The notes: generated by a model not told the origin, from the sequence alone. A stretch of DNA of 35,193 nt from Didymodactylos carnosus (GCA_905250885.1 CAJNOQ010001157.1:1-35193), one strand, 5' to 3'. Shown: positions 1-10,705, counted from the first letter of the stretch. Made by a program: numbers and translations.

Positions 1-585
1 GTACAGTGTTTTTAGTTGTTTTGAAAAAATGTCGTTTATCATCTCATGTGTTTTTTAAAAAATGTTCATTCTGACAACAGAAACTTAATGGTGATGAAAC
101 GCGCTCACTATATGGAAACCTCGTGTCTTCTGCAGTATACCTTCTCGGAAAGAGTAATTTTTTGTCATCGAAAAGTAAACACGTCCAAAGCAACTAAATC
201 TGATAGTTCAACGCGTAATCGGGTTTGAATGCATCAATAATTAAAAGGAATTTGAACTCATTCGATACTCACATTGGTTCAAACCCATTAAAAGTAACTT
301 ATTCGTATTAAACTCATGTATACGCATCGATAAGATCTTAACGCATTAGAACCCGTTATACTTAAACGCGTGAAAATCCGTTTTATCCTTCACAATCATA
401 TTTAACGAGTTCGCATCCATCGCCACTCGGAAGAAGTGTCAGCTGGCGTGATTTCTGAAAATTAAACCCGTTTAAATGTAATTTTTCTGAAAAAGACATT
501 TTTAACGCGTGCTAACCTGCGTTAGGGTATCAAAATTATTTCATGGGATATGTACATCCATTATGAGAGAGGTTGAAAAATCGAG
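1..585. other. gene-free AT-rich stretch with degenerate short motif
   Basis: No credible coding region is seen. From about 200 to 515 the sequence repeatedly returns to words of the form AACNCNTT (for example aacccatta, aacgcatta, aacccgtta, aaacgcgtg, aacgcgtgc) at irregular spacing of roughly 12-30 bp. This looks like a very decayed simple repeat and carries no function I can name. Confidence 0.4.
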
Positions 586-769
586 TACAAAGTTGCTTTT
601 CAATTTATTTATGCACAATAAACTGAAATTAGTCAAAAGAAAATTTCGGCGACTCCCTGATCGGATCTCTGATATGAATCATGGAACGTTTCTTACCCAA
701 TCGTGTTGAAATTTTCTTTTGACTCATTTCAGTTTATTGTGCATAAGTAAATTGAAAAGCAACTTTGTA
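586..769. repeat. foldback MITE, 62-bp arms
   Basis: Positions 586-647 and 708-769 are reverse complements over 62 bp with only two mismatches, around a 60-bp loop. Both arms begin, read inward, with tacaaagttgcttttcaatt. The structure would form a long hairpin and is typical of a young non-autonomous foldback element. No clear target duplication was found. Its right end lies 19 bp before the ATG of the F-box-like gene, so it must form part of that gene's promoter or 5' leader. Confidence 0.85.
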
Positions 770-788
770 TCCAAACATTGAATTCAAT

Positions 789-1526
789 ATGTCTCCTGTT
801 TCAACATTGAATGGTTTATCAAATGAACTAATTATTTGTATTTTTGGTTATTTGAAGGCAGAAGAAAATTTTCAATCATTTTTTGATTACAATGATCGCT
901 TCCGAAAATTGGTAAAATGTTACGTGATGCACAGTCGTCGTACACTTGACGAAGATATTGAAAGGTTCTCAACGTTACATAGCTGGTACAAACACTTACA
1001 TTTTGTTGATGGTGGCGTAACATTCTATATGGTACCATTGAAAGGTGAACAAGAACGCTACAATTTCAGTCCTTGCGTTTCCGATAGGATTGGTATTCAT
1101 TGGCATTTTTGGCGACAGAAACAAATGCCGCTCGTTGATAAAAGAATAGAACAAATTAGTCAAAAGTATCCGATTAAACTCAATCCGCTCTTCGCTAGTC
1201 ACGGATCAAGTAACGGAATATTTATGGATGATGGCCGAAATTTTATTCGCCAATATTATCCAGCACAATTTGAAGCCTTGTCAACGACTCTATTTTGCAG
1301 ATCATACCACCGTATTTTTGATCTTCTTCCATTTTACACAGACGATGCCAAAGCTACGATGCAATTTATCTATGAAAATGAGCCGAAACGTTTAAGAAAT
1401 ATGATACAAGAAGCAGCTCGTTGCATATGGAAAGAAATACAAGCATTGGAAGATGTCAATTTATTAGATATTAAATATACTCAACAGACAGCAGGATTTG
1501 TCATGCAAGTGATACTTCACGAATAG
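789..1526 (+). CDS. F-box-like protein, single exon
   Basis: The reading frame is open for 245 codons from ATG at 789. An in-frame TTG lies 24 bp upstream, but it falls inside the foldback repeat, so the ATG is preferred. Residues about 6-45 (LNGLSNELIICIFGYLKAEE, then FFDYNDRFRKLV) match the start of an F-box: L-x-x-L-x-x-E-L/I-x-x-x-I-F-x-Y-L followed by an aromatic/N-x-R-F segment. F-box proteins recruit substrates to SCF ubiquitin ligases through Skp1. The rest (residues 50-245) contains no LRR, WD40 or Kelch pattern I can recognise and may be a diverged substrate-binding region; its substrate is unknown. The protein is short for the family and could be a truncated paralogue. Codon use and an uninterrupted frame support a real gene; expression is unproven. 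Confidence 0.7.
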   Translation: MSPVSTLNGLSNELIICIFGYLKAEENFQSFFDYNDRFRKLVKCYVMHSRRTLDEDIERFSTLHSWYKHLHFVDGGVTFYMVPLKGEQERYNFSPCVSDRIGIHWHFWRQKQMPLVDKRIEQISQKYPIKLNPLFASHGSSNGIFMDDGRNFIRQYYPAQFEALSTTLFCRSYHRIFDLLPFYTDDAKATMQFIYENEPKRLRNMIQEAARCIWKEIQALEDVNLLDIKYTQQTAGFVMQVILHE

Positions 1527-4508
1527 TTTACAACACCAACAGAATAGTACTCTTTAGTTTCAAACTTAACATCATTTCCTTAATAATACATAAAATTGCA
1601 CAGAATTTTCCTAACACTGGAAATTATTTGCATTCAAGATCGACTACACTCAGTTAAAAGTTTCAGTAGTTTCTTAATGTAAGATACGATGTGGAAAGAA
1701 AAATCTAATAATTTCTATGAGAAGCCCTATTAGAAAATATTGAACTGTCGATTTCTTATGAAATTTCGATGTAAACATTCAGGAAACCGGTTGAAACATC
1801 TTAAAAAAGATGAAATCCGAAGTCTGGACGGTATTTGTGTGAAGTCTCTATTAATCCAAAACACATGTTGCATTTTCACACATTTGTCTCTCTTTAACAT
1901 AAAAAATGATGAAAACGCGTATAATCATGAAAACGTGTATGATCTCTATCACACAAGCTTTCAACAAATTTTAGTTTTTGTAGAAATCACTTTCTCCTCT
2001 TTGGCTCTACTCGTTTCTCTGTTACTTAATAATTGTATTTTTTGTGAATAATCTCTCTGTCTGTTCCTGAGCTTTTTACTTCTTTTATTTCCATTAAATT
2101 TACTTAATATGCACTGGTCAACGCCTTGAACGGGCAGAAGCTTTCGAAGAACAATTGCTAACTTTCTATCAAACTACCGTGGCACGAAGAGAAAGCCGGA
2201 AAGTCATTGTAGCCGAATAAGGAGAATGAAAAATGATAATATCAAAAGAAAGGAAAATGTAAGCGGTATCTTTGATCTCTATAGTTGAACTATATTTTCT
2301 CCTTTTTTAATCCTTATACTGTGTAGAATTGCCATTTAGGGTGATTTCTCTTGTGCAACTAAGCAAGAAAAGAGGACTATACTTATTCAAAGTTCAGTAA
2401 GAAAACCAAGCGAAGCCTACGTATATACTCTGAAAAAGCTTTCAATCATCAAGAATCATGCTAGACACTGCCTTCTCTTCGCGAAAAAATTGCCCTCATT
2501 CAAAAGCGCTACGTTCAATGAGAATAACCACTACTCACTTAGCGCCAACTATAAAAGTAATTATCTTTGAAACCATTATATGTGTAAAGATGAAACTTTC
2601 AGAAAATGTATAAGTAATAGTAACTATTCATTTCCCAAAATTTCAGCTCGATCCGTCTGGCGCAAAACACGTCGATTTTTCAACCTCTGTCATAATGCAA
2701 TCGTTGTGATTTTTCGAAATCATATTGATTTAAGCCATCTGGTGATTTCTTTAGCCAGAATGAAATCGAGATTATGGTCGTTGTTCGCCACCATGCCATT
2801 GTTTTAAAATTGCTTTAAATATTTTTTAAAATATTTAAAAGAAAGTTAATTTTTAAAAAAGTCTGTTTTTTCAACGTATTTGACGTAAACCTCAATCTGT
2901 TTTGAAGCGATCATCAGTTTGATAAATGAAGAAAAGTAAAAAGGTAAAAATAAATGGAAAAGGAAGAAAAGTTGTCGGACAAGAAAAAGTTTGATGTTGA
3001 ACTGAGTAAAAGAAAGTAAAACGAAAAGTCAAGGCGATGGCCTGAATAGGGAGTGAACTTTGGCGGTGGTATAAAAGAAATTTTATAGCTCGCGGAGCGA
3101 AATTTTTTTTGAGGGGTGCACGAAAAAGTTTTCATTTCATTTCAGTTCATTCACCACATTTTTCACTGCGCGACCAATAAAACAAAAAAAGTTTGTAGTT
3201 CCGCTCGGAGAAAACGAAATGATTTAACGAAAAGGTTTTATTTTCTGGGGTTCTACACACGCACCCCTACTCTCCTAAAAGGCAAGCCTCTGAGTGAAAG
3301 CGATAGTAGAATTTCTTTCTAATAGGTACTCTGAGCTTCGACTGTTTTAAAAATACGAGAGATCTGGATATTTTTTTAATAGAAAAGTGTTACAGACCTG
3401 GGGCTTTCACCATTCGAGAAGGGTTATATGCACCTTTCTATAAAAATATCAGATGATGCTACCATCTGCTGATGGTACATCTCACCAATACTTATTAGGT
3501 ATGGTCCACTACACTAAAAAGTGTTATGATCTGCCATTCCTAGCAGCTTATAAGACTATGTTCTCTTCTTCTTTTCCTTTCCTCTCTCTCGGCTAATGCT
3601 CTTTATTGGATATTCAAGCGTGCCTTGTAGGATAGCTTTGTCGAAAACCTCAAGACTCACTCTATTAAACTTACGTTAGTTAATTAGGAAGACTTTCTGA
3701 CGCGCTAACGGCTGGAACTGCACATTTTTTATGAATTTTGAAGCTTCGATAAAATCGTCAACTGAAAAGCATGAGTACTATTTCAAGCTTTTTTTCTTCA
3801 CGCTTTTATTTTAATTGTTTGTTCTTTGGCAACTGCCAGTTCATGATTTTATTTCTACAGTTTCGAGCTTTACGATATTTGTTCCTGGTTTTAATTTCAC
3901 AGTTCTCAAAGTAATGGTTTTATTTCAGGGTTTCGCTTCGAAGGATCGAAAGTGGACGATTCTGTTCTTTGGTTTTAACCTTTACGGTTTCACTTCCATA
4001 GTTTTTCTTTTATACTTTCGGATTTCACGGTTTTCATGATCTAGTTTTCTATTTCATGGTTCCTCTACACAGTTCTCTTTCGATGCTTATGGATTTCACA
4101 GTTTTTCTTACATTTTTTTTCCATCATGTGGCTGTTTTCATGGAAAACTAAAAAGTCCATAACTCAGTTAAGATCGATCCAAACTATGGCAAAAATTTCA
4201 ATATATACTTTATTTTGTCTGCTGAATCCGGTAGCGCAGTTAAGATTAGGAAAAAAGATTTTCTTTTTTTCCAAAAATATCTAAAAAATCGTCTGAAAAA
4301 CCAAGTATTTTCTATTGAATCCTAAAACTTACTGAAATCCTCCTTTTATGTAAGCTGTTGATATGATTTCGCTGCATTATTTAACTTAATGATTAACTTA
4401 ATGATCGTACGATTCAAAAAGTATCGTTAAGTCAAATAATTATTGAACTCTAGAATATAAAACAGACGAAATGAAGTATATGTCGAAATTCTGATGTAGT
4501 TCGGATGG
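1527..4508. other. 3-kb gene-free stretch
   Basis: I see no intact gene here. Two items stand out: a 35-codon coding-like scrap at 2116-2223, and 3835-4110, where words such as tttcacagtt, tttcatggt and ttacggtttcac recur as a degenerate repeat. The short open frames near 1740, 2580, 3116 and 3815 lack recognisable motifs and look like chance frames in AT-rich DNA. Confidence 0.45.
2116..2223 (+). pseudogene. possible orphan exon or coding remnant
   Basis: One frame reads GQRLERAEAFEEQLLTFYQ and then TTVARRESRKVIVAE before a TAA. The stretch is richer in GC than its surroundings and the peptide is helical and charged, like a coiled coil. Upstream in frame a stop is met within about 10 codons, and no partner exon is evident. 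It may be a decayed exon of a host gene or part of a transposon. I do not recognise the family. Confidence 0.25.
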
Positions 4509-4885
4509 ATTTTGACTAGGCATGCACCGATATCGGTATACCGAATACCGAAAATAGCGAACTTTGGTATATACCGATACCGAAAATACCAAGTTTTTTC
4601 AATTTGGACTTTATGGGATTTTTCTATTCGAAATGAGATAGTTTAGCATTCTGGACACCCAGAAAGAATCAAGGATGCAAAACAAGAGCTTCGTTGGCTT
4701 TCTAAGGTCAAAGTTTTCCTTTATTTTCAATCTACACATGTTCAGGATACACTGTTGAATGTTTTGTGTTCTGACCCATGATGCTAAATTACCTCATTTC
4801 TGATGGAAAAATCCAAAAAGTCCAAATCGAAAAAATTCGGTATTTCCGGTATGGATACCGATACCGGTGCATACCTAATTTTGAC
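4509..4885. mobile_element. hAT-type MITE with 8-bp target duplication
   Basis: The element is 4517-4877 (361 bp), flanked on both sides by the identical 8-mer attttgac (4509-4516 and 4878-4885). It starts tagg-catgcaccgatatcgg and ends with the complement of tagg-tatgcaccggtatcgg. The inverted repeats continue, with small gaps, for about 110 bp into a shared tttggactttatggg-like segment. An 8-bp duplication with TAGG..TGCACCGATATCGG-type ends is the hallmark of hAT elements. There is no transposase inside, so it was moved in trans. The identical duplication suggests a fairly recent insertion. Confidence 0.92.
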
Positions 4886-5846
4886 TGGATTATGGATCTT
4901 TTCAGAAGCGCTCATGCATATATCACCGTGACAAAAATAAAAATTTTCTACGATGTTTCTGAGGCCCGTAGAAAATTCTTTTCAATTCTGCTCAGTAGAT
5001 TGAAGAAATGTCTACATACATTTTGTTTTCTCTATAAATAAGTAACTTAAATAACCCGAGGCATATTTTACTTATATTTGCCCTCTCCCCCTCTTTCTGT
5101 AAAAGAATTGTTGTTTTCGTTTGTCAACTTTTTTTCTTTAATAGTGTGCTTTTTACATAATAAAAGGTAGATATGTTTTGATACGAAAAGAAGAAAAAAA
5201 AATGTGAATTTTTATTTATTGTCGTTTTCTTGTAGAAAACAAAACATGTTTTTTTTTATCAAAGATATGAAAATTTTGAAGAAATAAACGCCATATAAAA
5301 TACACATTTTCGAGCTTAATTTTTTAGATTGCGAACGAATACGGAAAGTACTAATATGTATGTAAATCTAGACACTGACAGTTGTAACAATTAGATATAA
5401 TCTACTAATACCGTTCAAACATTGTCTTCGCGTTCTCAAGTTTTAATCGTATTTAACGTGAGAAACGGTGGGCCATTTCATAAATTAGCTGCTACTATTG
5501 GATTGTACTTGATTGTTTTTCTTATAGATAGACTAAGACTGTACAATATGTGTTTTTCTCACTATGCGTTTTTTCGATGGTTCCTTCAATTCAGTCACAT
5601 TATGACCCATCGAAAAACTGGTCCGATCGAGCTCAAATTTGTAACACAGATACTTTAGACCCTATCTCAGGATGTAAATTTTTTTTAAGCGTTTTCAATT
5701 TCAACTTTCAGCGTGAGAAAGTTTTTTATACAGAATTTTTAGTATTTTTCGAATATCTCGAGCAGAAAAGCATATTTTTCGAAAGAAAAATGTATATTCT
5801 GAGATAAGGATCAAATGTTTCAACAAAACGAGACACAAATCTACAA
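4886..5846. other. gene-free AT-rich stretch
   Basis: There is no supported gene or RNA. Overlapping short frames at 5422-5807 have no recognisable motif and biased AT-driven composition, and I treat them as chance. Confidence 0.4.
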
Positions 5847-6124
5847 TTTTCGCTAATCAATACAGAAGAATGAGACACATCAAGTCACATCAAAATAAAT
5901 TTGATAATCCTTTTTCAAAACAGGGGTTCTCAGAGAATCTCTTAAAAATTTGATTTTAAGATTTTGTAAAATAAATGTCAAAATCGGTGCAACAAACAAC
6001 TAAATTTCAAAGGAATGTGTATATGTAATGTGATTTTCTAGTCATTTTTCTCTAAAACCTCACTTTTAATTTAAAAATTTGTTTTACTTTTGAAAAAATG
6101 TGTCTCGTTATTGATTAGTGAAAA
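5847..6124. repeat. candidate MITE, short inverted ends
   Basis: The end ttttcgctaatcaata (5847-5862) is the near-perfect reverse complement of tattgattagtgaaaa (6109-6124). Just inside, gagacac (5872-5878) pairs with gtgtctc. The span is 278 bp, AT-rich and non-coding. No target duplication is clear, so the element call is tentative. It lies about 100 bp before the ADP-ribosyltransferase start codon and so may sit in its promoter. Confidence 0.5.
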
Positions 6125-6226
6125 CTGCACGTACGTATTTCTTTTTTTGTGTTGAAATGTTCATCGAAAACTAACTGAGTGCAATGATCTTTTAATCCAA
6201 TAACAGACATATTGTTTAAGAAAATC

Positions 6227-9200
6227 ATGGCATACCGTCGTCAAACGTCGAAATTATGTGTTCGTCTAACAACTCAGGAAAGTGACGCTATCAATGAACA
6301 ATTACGAAACTATCAGCCAGGCGTATCTGATAAATTAAAGCACACCGTTTATATGATGGTATTAGCTCAAAATCAATTTGTTGAAGAATACAAACAAGCA
6401 AATAATATCAGAGATTTTGATTATCAAGATCCGAATGTTGAAGTACTATTAGAACTATGCGATTTTGAAATCGAACGTTATGATAGATTTAGACAATTTC
6501 GAGATAATAGTATTGTTTATGAAGATAACACAAATGATTTTCTGAGAAATTCATATTCAAAGGACGAATTGTTATATTCAATTCAAAAATATATCGATGG
6601 TGGAAGGACAAAGTCACGAACCGATTATAAACTATACCTTAAATCTATTCAAAAAAATCCTGAACGAGTTCAATTTTTTAAAGACAAAGGATTGTCCGAT
6701 GATGAAGCATTTTGCTGTGCATTAACATTATCATATTATACAGGTTAGCAAGTGATTAAACAATACTCTTTTAAATTAATTGATATTTAGAGTGTGAACT
6801 CGACGGAAAACGTGATTCAAACACTTCTTTTGCTATTTTCTTCTCTTTATATCTTTTGAACAAAAGGATGCCCAGCGCTGTTGATTGTCTGTCGTTGCAA
6901 GAGAAAAGTATTTTTAACAAATTGAAATATTTTAAACTTCTCTAGGATTCTTAGTTATAGAGATGTGTCAGCAAAACGACATGTTATTGAATATTTTCGC
7001 AATATCTCCTTAACGCCCCTCCTTAGAAATTATCTCCGACACCGTACATCCGATCTTGACGAAACTTTCCATAAATGTTAGGCACAATGAGTTACGGGAA
7101 TGAAAAGATTTTTTTGTCTCCAAGTCTTACGATTTAGGAGTTTTCCAGAGATCAAGGTCCAAAAAGGACCATAAAGTGCGTCCCAAGGTTTTTTAACGTA
7201 CTTCAAGCTGGAGAGTTCGGGTTTGTTTTATTTTAAACTAGACACCTAACTACATCGACTGACCGGCGCCGATTTTTCAATTAAGCCTTTATTGGTTTTC
7301 CAGACAATCAATAATCTCCAAAACCCGAAAAAACCTTCTGGATTTTCTAAAAATCCTCAGCTTGACAAAAAACTAAGACCTAGTTCAAAAATCGACGCCG
7401 GTCAGTCGATGTAGCTTCTTTTCCTCTTTTAAACAAAAAAGAATCAACTCTCTACGACAAACCGCTATTAAAAATTTTGGGACGCACTTCAGGTGTAAAT
7501 CTTATATAGAGAAAACGCTGTACTCCTTTTAGGACTTCTAGGAAAATGCCTGTAACTTTTTGATGCAATGTCATACAGAGTTGTGCGAGATCTTATTTTG
7601 ATCAGCAACGTCTGCTCTACAAAGCTGTGTGTTCAAAAAAAATTTAATTGCATAAGTATCCAGAAAAAAAACTATTATTTGAAGACCCGGTTTATCGAGG
7701 CTCGTAGAAAACTTGCTCAAAATCTCCGAAAAACCAGTTTCATAACCAAAAGCAATACAGATTCTGAAAGGAGACACTTCAGGCTATCTTTCCATGTGCG
7801 TATCTCAAAACCGATTTTTTGACCGAAAATCATCATTCTGAGGCTTAACCAAGAATCTCAGAAAGCTCTAGGGACGCTTCATTTTATTCAGTACATTTTT
7901 TCTTCATAAAAATTAAGCACTAATGAATCACTAGCGTCCTTTTGCTTCGAAGATATAAAAACAAGAAAATAACGTTTTCGAGGGAGTGACGTGGAATAGT
8001 CGAGCTCTGTTTGCCTCAGTATATGTAAGCTATTCCTATATTGGGTGATTTTAAGCGGAGCAATTACAATCTTTACTCTCCCGTTAAATTGGTTTTTTAC
8101 TTCTTCGACTATTTCATGTACAAACAGAAAGAAAAATATACTCCTATCCAAAATTCCACTCAAGAAAAACTAGTGGCAATGCAGATCGCTACCCAGGCGA
8201 AACATAACTGACGTTTAATAAGCCACGTAAAGCGTTTTAAATGTATGTCACAAAAACTGGCTACATCCAAATAACTGTTAAAAAACTACTAAGTAACAGT
8301 CAGTTTATTGTCTGTTATGTGATGGTTGATAAAGGCTCGAGAAAAGGCCTTAAATATTGAAAAAAAGGCAAATAAGAGTCACTATTTACTGTAAATTTGG
8401 CTGTTATAATGGCAAAAAACAGACATTTAACTGTGCATTCTAAAAAAATGTAAAATAACTGTCACAGTTAAATGGTTATTAACAGGCCATTCTTCAATTG
8501 CAAAATATACAGCGAAAAAACTAACATTTAAAATGGCTGTTGTATTCACCCTTTTATTTTGCAATTATGACCAAGTCGACGAAAACTGGCATTTAATTGT
8601 CCATTAATAGCCTGTTAACTGTATGTCAAAAAATGGCCCATTAATTGTGTAAAAATCGAATGAAAATTGACATTTAATAGCTAGTTTATGATCACCAAGT
8701 CATTCACCGTTTTATTCTGCTATCATGACTAGTATACATGACTCTCTCTCTCTTGATAATTTAGAGTTTTTCTCGTCTTCGATTATACGAGTCATAGAAG
8801 CTTGCCTCGCAGAAGTAGTCTGTGGTTCTTGGGTTGGTGCAGGCGGCAGTACCTCAGATTTTAGAAGATATCTTTTTCACATTTTCTAACGGTCTAAAAA
8901 TTGATATTTAAATGGCAAAAAAATGTGATCAGTAGGGTTACTGACAGCAGTTAAATGCCTCTTATTTGACAGTTTTCTGACATTTAAAAAAATGCGAAAT
9001 AAATGCATTTAAATGTTCCCAGTTGTAATGGTAAAAAATGGCCTAAAAACTGGGTCAAATGTCATAAAAATTCCGTTTAAATGCTTATTAATAGTGTATT
9101 AAATAAATTTCCAAAAGTTCCAATGAGATATGATATATATCACTAAACTTTGGAAGAAATTTGTAAATTTTTCTCTTCCGCGATTCTACGAGTCATTGAA

Positions 9201-10705
9201 ATTTGTCTTGTGGAAGTCACCGCTGGTTCTGTATCTGTTGCTACTGATGATACCATGGATATAAGGAACCAAAAATTTTGAAAATCACTATATTTGGGAT
9301 ACTACTCAAAAAAATTAATCAAAAAAAATGTTCGATAATTGACCATTAACAGCCAGTATTGATGCAAAAACGGCTATTACATGATGCTATTAACTGCCGA
9401 TTTTCGGACAGTTTTCAGCTTGTTAAAAAATGTCATTTTGAGGCATTAAAATGTTCCCATTTATAGGGTGTAAAAATGACCATTTAATGACTATTTCATT
9501 AGCTATTAACTGGTATTTAATAGACAATTAATTACACCATTTTTGACGTCCTGGATACATTAATCGATAGGTAACTAATACACGATGTTGAAATGATTTT
9601 AATCATCAAAAGTCTAATGTGTATACAACATAGTATATGTGCGGTCACCTATCTGTTGACATGAAATGTATAACGAAGCTATTGAAATCAAACATCTCAT
9701 TAAATAGTTGAAGACGTATGAAAACTAATTTACTTATTAATTAATTAACGTGTTCAACGTTTTTTTTCCTTTTTTCTAGGTGGTATTCAATCAGCATCTA
9801 GTAGCGGCACTAAAACAAGTGAATCAATTAATCGTGGTACCAGTCTAGTTATTCGTAGTCATAATGACTTAGTGATTGACGGTGAATCTGGTGCAAACGG
9901 TGAATTTAATGATTTTTTCCCCATTATGCATTACATGGTTAAGTCTTTGAGTTATATTCCTTATTATTGGGGTACTTGTTTGAGAGCTGTGATACTCGAT
10001 GAAGAAGAACTAAAATTATATGAAGTAGGTAGTGTTATCACATGGCTACAATTTAGTTCATCGGCTAAAGGTGATGATCCGGTTAATTATTTTCAATCAC
10101 GTAACACCTATTTTCATATCTATTCACTGACGGGTCGAGCAATATCATTTTTATCTAATTTACCCAAGGAAAATGAAATATTATTTTTACCTTACTCGAC
10201 GTTTTTAATTCTAAAAAAAGAATATTCTCGATTAGATCAAAAGACACACATTTATATAAGACAAGTAGAATTAGGTATATCAAAAAATTCTCTATTGTGG
10301 GTAGATGATATGATTATGAAGGAAGAATGGCAAAATAAGAGAATAATGGAACAGGGTTGCAGTTTAGGTTTATCGAAAAATGTCCATATTATTCCTAAAA
10401 TCAGTACTCATTTAGCACTATCCTATCTAGACTCTGGTTTTGGACAACAAATATTAAGATCCAATAGAAACTTTCGTATTCTTTCCGACATGACTCGACC
10501 AGACGAGGAAAATGGTGGCGAAGCAGGAGCTATTTTAATGAAAGAATTGAAACGACGTGGTTTTGAGCATTCAATGATGTTGTTCGTATTCAATGAAAAA
10601 AATGCTAAGAATGCTGTCAAGAAACATTTGGGAGAAAATGTAAAAGGAATTACTATAACGACAGATGAAGATGCAGCAAAAGCATTCATTATAGGAAAAA
10701 ATTAA
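6227..10705 (+). CDS. arginine-type mono-ADP-ribosyltransferase with receiver-like C-terminal domain
   Basis: Two exons, 6227-6743 and 9780-10705, are joined by a phase-1 GT-AG intron and give 480 residues. The ATG at 6227 is preferred over an upstream in-frame TTG. Residues about 155-175 (GLSDDEAFCCALTLSYYTGG) carry the usual ART-fold entry, and the junction restores the YTGG and SESINRG motifs. Catalytic residues of the R-S-E clade follow: R241 (GTCLRAVIL), the FSSS stretch at 264-267, and the ExE motif at 303-305 (KENEILFLPY), which in this family means transfer of ADP-ribose from NAD+ to arginine. Residues about 342-475 alternate strands and helices like a response-regulator receiver: LLWVDD (D348, D349), ILSDM (D409), a strand ending at N444, then GITITT. 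The usual fifth-strand lysine appears replaced by threonine, so phosphorylation is doubtful. Residues 1-150 are helical and unassigned. No signal peptide or TM segment is evident, so it is probably intracellular. Confidence 0.85.
7026..7508 (+). repeat. dispersed repeat, copy A (inverse copy near 24678-25160)
   Basis: This stretch aligns along nearly its whole length to the reverse complement of 24678-25160. Shared words include aaattatctccgacaccgta, gtctccaagtcttacgattt, gaccggcgccgatttttcaa and cgctattaaaaat. Inside copy A, 7250-7277 and about 7386-7414 form an inverted repeat (ctacatcgactgaccggcgc and its complement). In copy B one of these arms is partly deleted. Both copies are non-coding. 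The family looks like a non-autonomous element with several indels between copies. Confidence 0.85.
8720..8867 (-). pseudogene. antisense coding-like segment 1 in ART intron
   Basis: On the minus strand one frame reads VLPPAPTQEPQTTSARQASM followed by TRIIEDEKNSKLS. It resembles the segment at 9139-9255, aligning as T-S-x-R-Q-x-S-M-T-R-x-I-x-E/D-E-K-N in the same frame. Similarity kept at the protein level in both copies, while flanks are saturated with repeats, suggests a decayed or nested coding exon. I do not recognise the family. Confidence 0.35.
9139..9255 (-). pseudogene. antisense coding-like segment 2 in ART intron
   Basis: The minus-strand frame begins with ATG near 9255 and reads MVSSVATDTEPAVTSTRQIS, then MTRRIAEEKNLQISSKV and a stop. 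It is the partner of segment 1, about 410 bp away, with matching frame. It could be an exon pair of an element carried in the intron or a duplicated gene scrap. Confidence 0.35.

Larger units (their letters stand above)
8165..9570. repeat. block of degenerate repeats in ART intron
   Basis: About 1.4 kb in which words such as aaaatggc, cagttaaatg, gacatttaa, tgttaactg and catttaatagcc recur many times on both strands, often as short inverted pairs. Two related segments (8745-8865 and 9160-9262) interrupt it about 410 bp apart, so the block probably includes an old duplication. No boundary with a target duplication could be fixed. Confidence 0.6.
6744..9779 (+). other. 3.0-kb repeat-filled intron of the ART gene
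   Basis: The donor is ACAG|GTTAGC and the acceptor is ttttttctag|GTGG. The frame is preserved across the junction. The intron is far longer than the 55-bp intron seen in the gene at 33521. It holds a dispersed repeat copy (7026-7508), an AT-rich stretch with no clear content (7509-8164), and a block of degenerate repeats with two antisense coding-like segments (8165-9570). Confidence 0.8.

Noticed and set aside
765-788. Upstream TTG start for the F-box-like gene
   Set aside because: TTG starts are not expected in animals, and the first codons fall at the end of the foldback element; ATG at 789 is used.
2580-2807. 75-codon plus-strand frame
   Set aside because: No motif and no supporting exon signals; probably chance.
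5422-5807. Overlapping plus-strand frames of 78 and 85 codons
   Set aside because: AT-driven composition (F, L, I), no motif, no splice context; treated as chance.
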